Source: Galerina marginata
Lineage: Eukaryota > Basidiomycota > Agaricomycetes > Agaricales > Galerinaceae
Direction of reading: 5' to 3'
Assembly: GCA_023014335.1 (NCBI GenBank)
Contig: JAECYW010000030.1
Span: 248,001-312,000, forward strand
Length of the DNA stretch: 64,000 bases
Made by a program: the position numbers and the translations under genes. Position 1 is the stretch's first letter. Each line of letters starts with the position of its first letter. Shown here in pieces: positions 43,606 through 55,377 of the stretch. The notes below the pieces were generated by a model that was given only the letters and a program-made list of their open reading frames with translations, made no database searches and was not told the DNA's origin.

Positions 43606-45509
43606 CTTTTCCCCCATCTCAGAAGTACACAACGTACCTATATAAATGATCAACTAGTGAGTTCTTGGCCAGTCGAGTCCGGTCTTAAGATTTAGAAACA
43701 GAGGATTGCTGACGGGAACGCGAAGTTGCTGTTGCTGCATACCAAGAGGACAAAATGAAAGGTATAGAAACGCGCACTTCCCTTTTAAGAATATGCAAAC
43801 GGTGCGTCGGCACATTCCCAGCAGGGATTTAAAGGAATACGCCACCACCACAATGCTTAAAGAGAAGGCGACTTCTTTCTAATCTCTTCGTTCTTTGTTC
43901 AAGAGAAAAATAGAATATTTATGACCTAGTAAATGCTTGCAGCAAAGAAGTGGTGTGCGTGCGCCTCGGGTGTACATTGAAGGGGTTTTGGATGATAGTG
44001 GTAAAGACATAAGTCTATAAAATAGGAAGGCGACTTGTTAAAAGAAAGGGTTAAGACATAAGGACTCGTATCGTAAATACCTCACCATACACCATATGGC
44101 TCAGCCACAAAGGTGGAGTTCGTGGAATTAAAAACGAAATAAAAAAAGAAAGGGTTTGATGCAATCCTCGCGATTAAGCCTGTTTCCTGGGTCCGTGTAT
44201 GGTAATCGCACTCTGGGGGCGCGAACGAGAGTCAACGAAAACATGAGGTCATCAGCTACGGCTCCAGGATGCAGAAACTAGGAAAGCGCAGTACCATGAG
44301 CTGGGTAATAACAGCTGAATTGGTTTTTGTGCCGATCGATAAGCAGTAGATGGGATAGACTAGGAGAAGCGCTGCTGATGCGCAGTACGGCGCCTATGTT
44401 GTATTCGGCAAAATCCATGTCTGATGCGTCCACAATGCGTCCAGCATGAGAGAGCTCCTCAGCCTAACACAGCTACTTGCTGGACCCTTACGTGGTGCAT
44501 CCAGCATTGTCACCAACTGGCGAAATAAGCTGGCAATTATCCGGGACACCGAATCAAAATTTAGAACTATTGCTGTGCATACTAGGTAATTGGAATTTGG
44601 AAAAAGCCAACCTTTGGTATACTCGTATGAAAATGGGAGACTAGGAGACAAGAGCCTAGGACCACTGCCACAAACTAAATTCCTGTGTTGTCGCATTGCA
44701 TAGCTTCTTCCCTTAACTTGTAATGTCACACTTGGAAGCAGCATAAAACCACAATATCCGCACCCAGAGGTACCAAATACCTATCCTTCCCTCGCCACTC
44801 ATCCTAGGGCATCCACGAAACGCATTTCAAGCGACGACGACATGAGGATTTTTATGTTTGCCCATCGCTACTTAGGAGGAGGTGATTGAGTTTGCCGCGT
44901 GACGTCATTCGGGAAATAAGTTCCAAATCTGGATTGTTATGGGATACGCGTAAGCGTTATTAGCCTTCCTTGCTTCCTGCAACAATCGCCCAGGTTCCTT
45001 TGCCCGAGAATGCCTTTCTCCATCCGTTCATCGCTTTGTATTTTCTACTGGAATATCAAAGGATCATTAATCATTTCTTGCCATGAATGTCGACCTGGGC
45101 TCGTGAAGCTACCAGCGGCATTGCACAGCACAGGGAACGTCGACGGAGATCGGCTGTGCTCAACATAGCACAAGGATCTTTGTACAGGCCTCATGTCTTG
45201 TTGATTTTTTGACATCTCAGCATGTATCCTGGGCGTTGACGTGTCGACAGGCGAGGGCAAGGGATGCCGCAGCAGGTTCCAGGGCCGTCCGTCCGTGGTT
45301 CTTCTCCCCTTCATTTAGACCTGAATGGCGGTGTTGACGACGAGCAGCGCCTTGTTGACCCACACACTAGGGTCCCATTTACAAAAACACGGCGATGAGC
45401 TTGCGATGCCCTCCCATTTCCCTTTTCTTGGTCTCACTTCGAGGCGTAGCAAACGCACCTCTGTACTGACGTACAGGCACTCCCACCAGTCCTCTCCTCT
45501 TCGATTATA
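43606..45509. other. No gene supported
   Basis: About 1.9 kb of mixed composition. Minus-strand frames at 43.65-43.85, 44.39-44.74 and 45.05-45.79 kb have no motifs; the last is antisense to the next gene. No repeat copy was recognised. Confidence 0.4.
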
Positions 45510-46994
45510 ATGGCTAGCATGTTCAGCGGTGCCATTGGCGTCAGCATTACTGGGGGCAGCTTCAAGACCATCAACGGCCCATACCACCATACCGAATACG
45601 TAACCCACCAACACAATGTTCATTCGAACAACGTTGTCGGTAACACCTACGAAGACGTGTACGAAGATCACTCCCAAACGCACTGTACGTTCATTCCAGC
45701 TTTGGCTCTGCGTCGAAACTGAACTTCGACATATCTCTAGATGGGACGAGACGTCCAACGCGAAGTGCTCGCAACAGACAAAACACAGCAACTGGAGGCG
45801 AAAGACCTGGTGAGCACCACAATGTGCTTTTTACGCCCTCTCCCTTCTGACGTTACCTTTCTGTAGGCCAATACCGTCATGAAAGTGAACCGTATCCTCC
45901 AGCTATCGACAGATCCCTTCCTCCCCGATCATACACTACGCCAGTGACTCGTTCCCTCGTTCCTGTGCCGCTCGACCTGTCATCCATGACTCAGGTCGGA
46001 CAAGGAACCTACGTCGACCTCAAGGAGGGCGATGTGCAAAAAATGAACCAAGAGTCTGCTGACCACCTGAAGAGCTTTTTCTCATCGATGGGATTTTCAC
46101 CTCCACGCTCGCAGAGACAAGGTGTCGAAGAATTCGACGAGCTCGAGGACATGGAAGGCGAAACTGACTCCGAGGAGGAGATAAGTGGCGACATGCGCTG
46201 GCAATCCCCTCCTACAACCAGAATGGCCCAAATGTCGATCGACGATGCTTCGATCTACGAGCACCAACCTCAGGCTCAAACACCGTATGACCCCCCGTAT
46301 ACGCCTCCATTGCCTCATTCTGCGCCGAGAACGACTTGTGAGTTATGTTCTGCAATTTTGGACGCGTGAATTGCACCTCATCGCCTTCCTTGTAGTTTCT
46401 CCACGACCACAGCGCCCCTCCAAACCCGTCTTCCAACAGACGCAGGCCCAACCACAGGGACCCCACTATCCATCCTTTATGCCCGGTATGGCGAACTCCA
46501 ATACCTCGAGACAGGCCACCGAAAACCACATGAACCACGTCAAGAACACCATCATCGGCGCTGGAAACATGAACCCTACCGGCCAGGCCTTCATCCACGC
46601 CCCTCGCAGTTCCTACAGCACAACCTACGATTCCACAGACCCGTCCGACGTCAGACCCATCTACGTCTCCTCCGATACCGAGTCCGAGGCGGACTCTGAC
46701 ACCTCGTTCGGCGCTGTAGGCAACCCGCCGGGCCTAGCGCCGCGGGAGCAGGTGTTTCATGGTAACTTTACGGAGTTCAGCCATGAAGAGACCACGAACA
46801 ACTATGACTTCTCGGGTATTGTGGCGAATAATGTCGTCAGGAATGTTTATAGTGGGCGGCAGCGTCCTGAGGCGGAGGACGTGATAGATGTGGACGCTGA
46901 AGAGGAGGAGGAGGCGGAGGAGGGCGGAGATCAGCACAGCAAGCGGAACGGCGCGACCGGTAAACAGGGCCGTACTCGCCGCCGGCGCAAGTGA
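45510..46994 (+). CDS. Protein with three beta-prone Asn/Gly motifs and acidic/basic tail (437 aa)
   Basis: Four exons: 45510-45684, 45741-45809, 45867-46337 and 46396-46994; all introns GT-AG and phases agree. Residues 3-52 (SMFSGAIGVSITGGSFKTIN, then SNNVVGNTYEDVYED) follow the pattern 'F..A....I.GG.F..V.G' found at the N-termini of many mushroom NLR-like proteins. Two related pieces recur: NTIIGAGNMNPTGQAFIH (289-306) and FHGNFTEFSHEETTNNYDF with ANNVVRNVYSG (359-392). Between them are disordered Pro/Ser-rich linkers. The C-terminus has a stretch of mostly Glu residues (about 406-415) and ends GRTRRRRK, a likely nuclear signal. There is no enzymatic domain. Function unknown; an adaptor or amyloid-type signalling role is only a hypothesis. 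Confidence 0.75.
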
Positions 46995-47847
46995 ATTCTC
47001 TCGGCACATCGTTTCGGACATCGCTTTTTACGGACATATGTCACCGGCCTCGCCGATGCTGGCAGGAAGGCAGTTCTGACTCGTGTTCTCCCATGTTATC
47101 TCGCTATCCATCACTGCCACTGCAACGCATTTTCTCCATCATCCATTCGTCGTGCTATTCTCTTTGCATCTTCCCACCACTCTCGCAACAACCTGCTCTT
47201 TCTACGTCGTTCTGAGCCATCTGCTTTCGCGTTTTGAACTTTGTTATCTGATTCAATCAGTGCCCTCGTGTAACTACCAAAATTTCACAATCGACGTGCA
47301 AACTCCGTCCCAGGATGCAACATTTTTCTCTCATAATCTCACTCTCATTTCCGCTGTCTGAGGGTGTCGCAATTTCCTTGCTATCCGAATCTTTGCAGGG
47401 TCCCAGTCTCGACTGCGTCTAAAAACTTCTTTATAAGCTTATACAATACAAAGTCTCTTCTCACCCTTCATCTCAATGTACGTTGCTCACCTTCCACTCT
47501 ATTTCTATCGATTCACATCTATTCACCCATGACCTAAGCTGGCGACTTTGCTCTTCAAATACTTCAAGTCTAAACGCTATTGCCGATCTACACTCTCTTT
47601 TGACTCTTGCGGATGATTGATCTAGCAAAATGTGGAAAATCGAATTCCAAACCGATGGCACTGTACGACGCTCATCCAATACATCCCTCGTTCATTTTAT
47701 TTCCGCTGCGACGTTTCTCTCGGTTAGCTTTTGGCGTGCCCTCAGGGTCTTTAGAGAATATTTATAAGCCCACACGGGGTGAACCCCTCTTAATCGCTTT
47801 TATCGCGTGTTCTGAATTCTCAAACTCCTCTCGTATCGTCGCTTTCG
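46995..47847. other. Intergenic, pyrimidine-rich; promoter of DUF6535 gene A
   Basis: Long CT-rich runs (about 47.08-47.25 and 47.45-47.72 kb), common upstream of fungal genes. No coding motif. Confidence 0.45.
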
Positions 47848-50259
47848 ATGCCTAGTACCGAAGAACCAGCCTATTTACCTCGTTCTAAGGTAAGCCGATT
47901 TTAACACAGATAATCTAACGAATACAAGTTGAAATCGGACGTACTAGACAATGTGGGAATGCGGTGACCCATACCAATACCCGATTCCAGAAAAAGGAGA
48001 CCACTGGGAGAACGTCCTCGAACCGCTTATGGAGAGCGATAGGGCTCAATGCGAAATTTGGAAGGACGAAGTTCAGAATCTGCTTATTTTTGTGAGTCTG
48101 ATAATCGTCGAATGATTAGATTTTGTTGACAGTGTCAAAAAATTGATCGCACTGTAAACAAGGCGGGCTTATTCTCTGGCGTTTTGACTGCGTTCATAAT
48201 CCAATCGTATCAAAGCCTCCAACCGGATCCAAACGATATCATGATCGCATTACTCACGCGTATCGCTATAAGCATCGATAATCCGCTCAACGGGACTTCG
48301 CTTGCGCCAATCAACACCGTGCTCCACCAGAAATCTCCGCCTGCATCCTCCATCCGGATCAATATGTTTTGGTTTATCAGCCTGGTTCTTAGCCTTACAA
48401 CAGTACTCATCGGCATAGTCTCGCTCCAATGGCTCAGGGAGCACCAACAATATCCCAAATCGCTCTCCTCGAAACAGAAGTTCGCGCTATTCAACATGCG
48501 GGCTGACGGCCTCCAGGCGTGGTACGTCCCACAGATATTCTCGTCTCTGCCTGTTCTCTTGCAATTTGCCCTGGTTCTATTTTTGGTGGGCATGGTAGAT
48601 TTTTTGCTCGCATCAGGGACGACGGTTGCTATTCCTGTCATCGTGGCAGTAGGAATACCGATTGCCTTTCTTGTCTGTACCACAATCGCGCCATCGCTCC
48701 AGGCCTTTATGCTTTGCCTGCCACTCGCAGGCACGAACCAAGTACCTCAGCAATGTCCATACAAGTCAACGCAGTCCAGGCTCTTTCGCCTCCTGCTTAC
48801 GATTTCCCGGCGAGTCTTCCCACTCTACACACGCCCTTTCATCGCCCTACATTCACTAGTAGTCATACAGCCCTTACGTCTGCTACGATTTTTCACGAAC
48901 GGGGCCTCCGTAGCGGGCATGGAACAACGGGACACCTTTTTCGACGAATTTCAACGAAAGTGGCTGTCCGAAGCCGTGTTCGAAACTTGGAAGAAGAGGC
49001 ACTGGCTTTCGTTCGATGAGGATTGGCTGGTTCTGCGTGACGCTTATGCGAGGAGCGTATCAGACCGGTCCTGGTGGATGTCAGAATTTACCAGATATCG
49101 TTCTAGGCAGATCGGCCCACTATATGACTTAACGAGAGGCATTTCCTCCATCGCTATTCGGAATGAAAGTCATACCGTTAGGTTTTCAGGGTATCACTGT
49201 GTTCAGGACCTTACTTCTTCAGTTATTGGGGAAGGTGCTCGTATTTTCATCGCTATCGAACGGCGAGACCACAGCCAGTACCTTCAGAAGTTGCTCGGCG
49301 GCGCTGCTTTAGATCAGCCCTTCGCCACCTTCTCCGACATTTTGATGGATCCCACCGTCGGCTTCCTTCAAGACGAAAACGCATTCATATTCCTATCTCG
49401 ATATCGTCATCCACATCCCATTTTACTCCAACATTTCGCCGAATTACATGTCAGGATTTTGAATTATTTGTACCCCAACCCTCCGCGTACGGATATCTTG
49501 GACTCGTGGAAGGCGTATCCAAGTTATGCTGATGCCCAATGGCTGTACACTTACGGAAAAGCGCCGTGGCGCGCTGCGGAATATGACATTGCGTTTGACA
49601 ATCGTATGTTACAAAGCTGAGCCCATTTCTACGGTTAACTAACGACATAAATAGGGATTTCCACGCAACTTTCCCTTCTTATAGAATCCCTTTTCAAATC
49701 TGCTGCAGATCCTTATATCGACAACATCGACTTCTTCGCGTCTGTCCATGCCCAAAAGTTTGGGGACCTCCTCAGATATGCCGTCGTCCGACAGTCCGAA
49801 GATACAGTCCAGTCGATCTTATCCTTCCTGGCTACAATCATCGACAGCTACACCCTTCAGTGTTTCGGACGACGATCCGATTTCATTTTCTACGCCTCCT
49901 CTTTTTACGCGCGCTCGCTTCTTGTTTCCGACCCCTGGAGTTTCATGTATGGACGCGCGAGTTGGGATAACAACCCGCTCGTCGAGGCTTTCCTACCCGT
50001 ATTACGCCGATATATCCAGGAGAGAGGAATTCCCGACGTCGCTCTTGGAGAACGGTTGGGTGTTCCTTCCTTGTCCGACGATTGGTGGGAGTTTCTGCAT
50101 CGCTCGTGGGATGAAGATGATTGTAGCAGTCAGGAGGAACTGAAGATAATCGTGCCGACTTCACGCGTTATTACTTCCTCGCCTTCACTGTACGATACAC
50201 CAATGACGAGTGCAGTTGAGCCTCCTGTGGACCAACTGCAGAATAAAGGCACTGGGTAA
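47848..50259 (+). CDS. DUF6535 membrane protein A (743 aa)
   Basis: Four exons: 47848-47889, 47948-48091, 48163-49603 and 49655-50259. Exon 2 reads WECGDPYQYPIPEKGDHWEN and ends in an acidic KDEVQNLLIF; exon 3 opens AGLFSGVLTAFIIQSYQSLQ. Conserved family words follow: FWFISLVLSLTTVLIGIVSL, QWLREHQQYPKSLSSKQ, MRADGLQAWYVPQIFSSLP and a second hydrophobic pair (LALVLFLVGMVDFLLAS, VAIPVIVAVGIPIAFLV). That gives about four membrane segments in residues 70-240, followed by a 500-residue soluble region (FSGYHCVQDLTSSVIGEGAR; QDENAFIFLSRYRHPHP). DUF6535 is an Agaricomycete-specific expansion of unknown function. Gene B, 0.9 kb downstream, has the same intron positions. Confidence 0.85.
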
Positions 50260-50511
50260 GATGCCTCTGTGCATGATAGTCTCCTCTAGATACGACATTT
50301 AGGTTCTTATTTGGGTGCGTTCGTTAATGGCGCCACTGGCTCGAAGACTTCAAGGCGCGGACCCAGAACTGCGAACGCTGATGGGCCAGACGAGTCAAGG
50401 GATCGAATGGACGGGTAGTTATATTCAAGCTATATTATCCACATGAAATAGATACATCCACATACGATGTATTGCCTTATTGCATCGCAGGATGGTTATT
50501 TATTGCACTTA

Positions 50512-51031
50512 CAGCGCTTCCATAATCTAATGAGAATCGACTTTTTTTATTTTTTCCGATTTCCCGATTTAGAACTGCTTAATTTGGGTATTTGAGGCAC
50601 GTGCACTTCGCCTAACGCTTGGCCGGCCACTGGGCTGCCCTACACTTGGCCTCCTCAGTCGCAGAAAAGGCCCCGAAAGCAAGTAAAATCATTTTGTTCA
50701 GAAGTAGATGCTTTTTATTCCTGTAATATCACACAGAAGAACAAACACTGTAGCCTCTCGACGAAACTTGTACAAAACTAAGTACTGCTGCCCTTCTTCT
50801 GGAGTTAAAACAAATTTATGGTGTTACTGGATGCTACAAGGATACCGTGTCATCCTGTGAACATAAAGGTGGCTGTTTTACCGATGAAAAGGTCAGAAAT
50901 GCGGTGAAAGACGACCAGATATCGATGGTAGGCGAAGCGCACGTGCTTCAAATTCCCAAATTGAGAAATTCTTAATCGGGAAATCGGAAAAAAATAAAAA
51001 AGTCGATTCTCATTAGATTATGGAAGCGCTG
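50512..51031. mobile_element. Long-TIR mariner-like MITE (520 bp)
   Basis: Terminal inverted repeats of about 100 bp: both ends read CAGCGCTTCCATAATCTAAT, then GAGAATCGACTTTTTT, CCGATTTCCCGATT and GCACGTGC. They are very similar, so the insertion is fairly young. The element is flanked by TA at 50510-50511 and 51032-51033. The interior has no transposase frame. It sits between the two DUF6535 genes. Confidence 0.75.
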
Positions 51032-51171
51032 TAATAATTCAGAGCCTTGAGGTCGATCAGGTGGATTAATATTCATTCCTGTGTTTTTTTCACACGGTTT
51101 TCACGGAGGTCGTGTCTGACAGCGCATTTTCTCAGCGAAGCCACTCTTCTCGTTTGTTCTAAGCCATATCT

Positions 51172-53561
51172 ATGGACGACACGGAAACATCTACTCAGCC
51201 TGCGCAGTCAAAAGTGAGCACAACCACCTATCTACTCTATGTCAGTGTCTCGTTACCGCATGAGCTAAACATAACTATTGATTTAGAAATGGGAATGTGG
51301 CGACCCATACCAATATCCAATCCCAGAAGCTGGAGACCATTGGGAGAATGTTCTTAACCCTCTAATGGACAGTGATAGAGCACAATGTGAATCCTGGAAA
51401 GACGAAGTTCAAAATTTGCTCGTGTTCGTAAGTTCCAACCCTGGGGATAATTGTCTAGTGAATTCTAAAACTACACGACGAAGGCCGGTCTATTTTCAGG
51501 TGTACTCAGCGCATTTATCATCCAATCGACCCAGAGCCTTCAACCTAACCCAGACGACGTCATCGTCGCACTTCTTGCACATATCGCGACTCGTCTAGAC
51601 AATCCACTCAACGAGACGGCACCGGTATCCCAACCAATCGGCGACCTATTATCCCCGGGGTCCCCGCCTCCTTCGTCCATCCGAATTAACGTCTTCTGGT
51701 TCATCAGTCTTGTACTTAGCCTGACGACTGTTCTCGTTGGAATCGTCTCCCTTCAGTGGCTTAGAGAACACCAACAGTATCCCAAATCACTATCGTCCAA
51801 GCAGGTGTTCGCACTATTTAATATGCGGGCGGAAGGCCTCGAGGCATGGTATGTGCCCCAGGTCTTCTCTGCGTTGCCTCTTTTGCTGCAGCTAGCCCTC
51901 GTCCTCTTTCTGGTGGGATTAGTGGACTTTTTAATCCCATTTGGAGTCCAGGTCGCTATTCCTGTCATCCTAACGATTGCACTACCTCTCGCGTTTCTTG
52001 TCTGGACGACAGTAGTCCCAGCATTCCAGGCATTCCTATTTTTCATCCCCTTTCCCAAGCATGGAAGCCAAACCCCACAGCAATGCCCGTACAAATCCCC
52101 ACAATCAAGGATTACCCGCTATTTACTTACAATTTCTCGACCAGCCTTTCTTTTCCTAGCACGTTCAACAATGGCTTTACACTCAGTCGCGACGATACCT
52201 CCATGGCGTCTGATGCAGCTTATAAAGCAGGGTGAAACAAACTCAGAGGATGAAGATAGTCCCATCATCCACGAGGAGCACAAATGGGTGTTACGGCAAA
52301 TATTTTCAACTTGGAACAAGAAAACTTGGTTATCGTTTGACGATGATTGGCTTGTTTTGCGCGATGCATATGCGAGCAGCATCTCGAACTCTCACTGGAC
52401 GGTGTATTATCTCCAAAACTCCATCGATGTTGGCCCGTTATACGATTTAGCAAGGGGCCTCTCGTCTGTCACTATTGAAGATGGGAATCCGACTATCCAG
52501 TTCTCAGGGTATCACTGCGCTCGGGATCTTGCAACGTCCATTATCGGCGAAAATTCGCGCATGAGTGAAAGCACTCTACGTCCTGACCACAATCAATATC
52601 TACGCAAATTGCTTGGTTCGGCGGTTTTGAATCAACAATTTCCAACTTTCTCCGGCCTCCTGGAAAAGGTTGAACTTGGGTTCCTTGAGGATGAAAACGC
52701 ATTCATATTCCTATCTCAGTACCGCAAGCCACTACCCACTGTGCTCCAGCACTTTGCCGAGTTGCACATCAGGATCCTGAATTATTTGGTAGCACACCCG
52801 GAGACACCCCAGCTAGATATCGAAGAATCCTTACCCGACCGTCCGCGCTACCCGATTGACAGGTGGGAAGTCACTTATCGAAAGGGCGCCTGGAGTACCG
52901 CTGAATACGATGCTGCTTTCGACACTCGTGAGTGTTTGGCCTACAAGCTACAAGGCCCAGTTTACCTACTGAATATCGTACAGAGATATCTTCTCAATTT
53001 TTCTTCGCTCTCGAAGCCCTCTTAGCATCTGTTGCAAATGTCGACATTGATCTTTCCACCTTTGCCCATGGGCATAAATTAAGAGAAATTTTCAGTTATG
53101 CGTCCCTTCGACAGTCTCAAGATACAATCCCGTCAACGTTGGACTTCCTATCTGCAAATATCAGAAGTTACACAAACGGGAATTTCGGCGAGAGATCCGA
53201 CTTGGTTTTTTATGCCTCGGCTGCGTACGCACGCTCCTTGATGATTCCAGATCCCTTCATGTTCCTTTACGGCACAGAGGGTTGGCATACCAATCCGCTC
53301 GTCGTGCCGTTCGTGCCAGTTTTACAACAATATCTGGAACAGAGAGGGACACCTGATGCCACCCTTGGTGAGCGACTTGGTATCCCTGCCCTTTCAGACC
53401 CATGGTGGGGTTTTTTAAATCACCCCTTGGAGGAGAACGAAAGACGTAGCCAGGAGGAACTAAAGATTATTGTGCCGCCGTCTAGTATGGTTTACAGTTC
53501 ATCATCGAATCTCACAACACTAACAAACCTACAGATGCCCCTGCAGAAGAAAATCTCGTAG
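51172..53561 (+). CDS. DUF6535 membrane protein B (734 aa)
   Basis: Four exons: 51172-51213, 51287-51427, 51484-52927 and 52984-53561, with the same phases as gene A. Exon 2 reads KWECGDPYQYPIPEAGDHWE; exon 3 opens AGLFSGVLSAFIIQSTQSLQ; the core has FWFISLVLSLTTVLVGIVSL and QWLREHQQYPKSLSSKQ, with paired membrane segments LALVLFLVGLVDFLIPFG and VAIPVILTIALPLAFLVW. The soluble C-terminal half keeps DENAFIFLSQYRKPLPTVLQ and ends with a stretch including GTPDATLGERLGIPALSDPW. Gene A and B are clearly tandem duplicates, with only moderate protein identity in the last 300 residues. Function unknown. Confidence 0.85.
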
Positions 53562-54074
53562 CGGGGAAAGAGGGACATCCTCCGGACGCAGGTCATGATG
53601 CCAACAACCTAGTGTGAGGCGGGTTCTAATATGTTCTACGAGAGATCGCTTATGCTTTCGGTGTGATCCTTCAGTAATACGCAGTCATAATATTTGTTAA
53701 GACCCTACGAACAAATACCATAAACAGTGAAATACTCCTCAGCAGGTACAGGACTCAAGCAATATTATTGCCAAAGTTTTTGTACATCTCTTTTGCAGTG
53801 TGCCGGTTGTCGCTTCTTATTTGCGAACTAGTCTCATTTACCGCCAATTGTCCACCATTAAATTGCATAACTGACTCACGAGACGTGTGTAGACTCTGTA
53901 GAGTAGCACAAGATAACAAGGGAGGGCTTTGGGCTTACTGGTATTTGGGCTTCAGGGCTTCACGAAAGCTATGAGTATAGAATACATTAAATTATACATT
54001 AAATATACTTGGAGTAAAGAATGGGGTGTTACGAGGGTGAAGTTTCGATAGATTAAAAATCCCCCCTTTAGAAT
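53562..54074. other. Convergent intergenic region
   Basis: About 510 bp between DUF6535 gene B and the minus-strand membrane protein. No conserved frame was seen. Confidence 0.5.
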
Positions 54075-55377
54075 TTACGCTGTGGCTTCGTTTTCCTTTT
54101 CGTGAGTGATACGCTCCTCGGCCACCTGACTGTTGTCGGTACGAATATCCAAGCCAGTCTCACTGTCCACTGGTCCCAATCCGTTGAATTGTATGCCTGA
54201 GAAATGAACAGTCGTGGATCCATGAGAGGTGTTCTGACCAGCCGCAAGCGCAACTCGAGCGACCATTACCGTTGGCGCGATTCCCTGAAAGCAGTTCGAG
54301 CTTAAATCCATTATTAAAAGCTATACGTGGCACTTACGATAATCGGAACAGTCACAGCGGTTGAGTATAGAATCAGCGCCGCTAATTTCGTCCCAGAAAC
54401 AGTTGGCGGGATAACCGCCGTTATCGCGTTTACGAGTAGCGACAAAGAGTATGCAGCTGCGGATTGCAGGACAATATCAATGACATAGTTAAACCTCCTC
54501 GTTGATTGAGAAACATGAGATGGACTGGAGGAAACTGAGTAGATTCGGTAGGCAATGAGAACGCTTATCAATATACTGTTTATAGCAGATATAAAGAATG
54601 CAGCGGCTTCTAGATTGTTATACAGAACCGCGGCTTGGGGCGATAGGTTTGAGTTGGAATTCTCCGATAAATTTTGACCGATAATTTGGCCGAAGAAGAT
54701 GGCTAATGAACCAGATGAGTTAGGTTATGAATACGGAAAAAGACAAATTTGGATTCTGACCGGATTCTGCGACCAAGAGGAAGGACGGAAATGCGATCAC
54801 CCGAATTGAGTTTCCCCAAACGTGAAAGCATCGCCATAGCTGTAGATCGAGACACCAGGAAAAATCAGGAGGGGTCATGAATGTTGGAAGAGGTGATGCT
54901 CACCAAGAGCGCATCGGCAACGATGATCGCCAAAAATCCTCCGATATTCAATACTAATCCATCCCATAACGGCAGGCTTCCAAACGACAGGAAAATCGTC
55001 GCTTGAGTCTGGTCGTTTTGGACGAATGAGAAGCCCAGCGACCACCACTGGCTGATAAGCTCTAAAAGGCTTAAGCTATACAGAACTGTGATGGCGATGA
55101 CGACGATGTAGCGCTCGGATCGGGTTTTCCTAGTGACTAGGAGTTGGATGAGCTTCGAGTAACAATGTTCTGAGAAATCGCTTACGGTAGATGTAAAGGG
55201 TTCCAAAGTACACCATCGTATAAATTCCTGATGTGAAGTATTTGGCTACACTGCCATTTCGATAGCGATCAGGCTGAACTCACCCATTCCGAATGTCATC
55301 AGAACAATCGAATTCAGCGTCGAGCTGATCTCGGATTGCATGTACGCCACGGGAGGGAGGTCTGAGGAATCGGACAT
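54075..55377 (-). CDS. Seven-helix membrane protein 2 (340 aa)
   Basis: Six exons: 55284-55377, 55186-55227, 54904-55136, 54761-54839, 54338-54702 and 54075-54284; all phases fit. The protein starts MSDSSDLPPVAYMQSEISST and continues VLMTFGMGIYTMVYFGTLYI, YLTRKTRSERYIVVIAITVL, a loop with QATIFLSF, NIGGFLAIIVADALLLWRCF, HVWGNSIRVIAFPSFLLVAE, AIFFGQIIGQNLSENSN, FFISAINSILISVLIAYRIY, and GIAPTVMVARVALAAGQ near the end. The 'ADALLLWRCFHVWGNS' and 'GIAPTxMVARVAL' words identify the same broad mushroom family as the gene at 16.6-18.5 kb, though from a distinct branch. The C-terminal tail is soluble and acidic. Ligand and role unknown. Confidence 0.8.

Noticed and set aside
45315..45791. 158-codon minus-strand frame
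   Set aside because: Antisense to the first exons of the 45.5 kb gene, which has coherent introns and conserved internal repeats on the plus strand.
48210..48734. 174-codon minus-strand frame
   Set aside because: Mirror of DUF6535 exon 3; no motif of its own.
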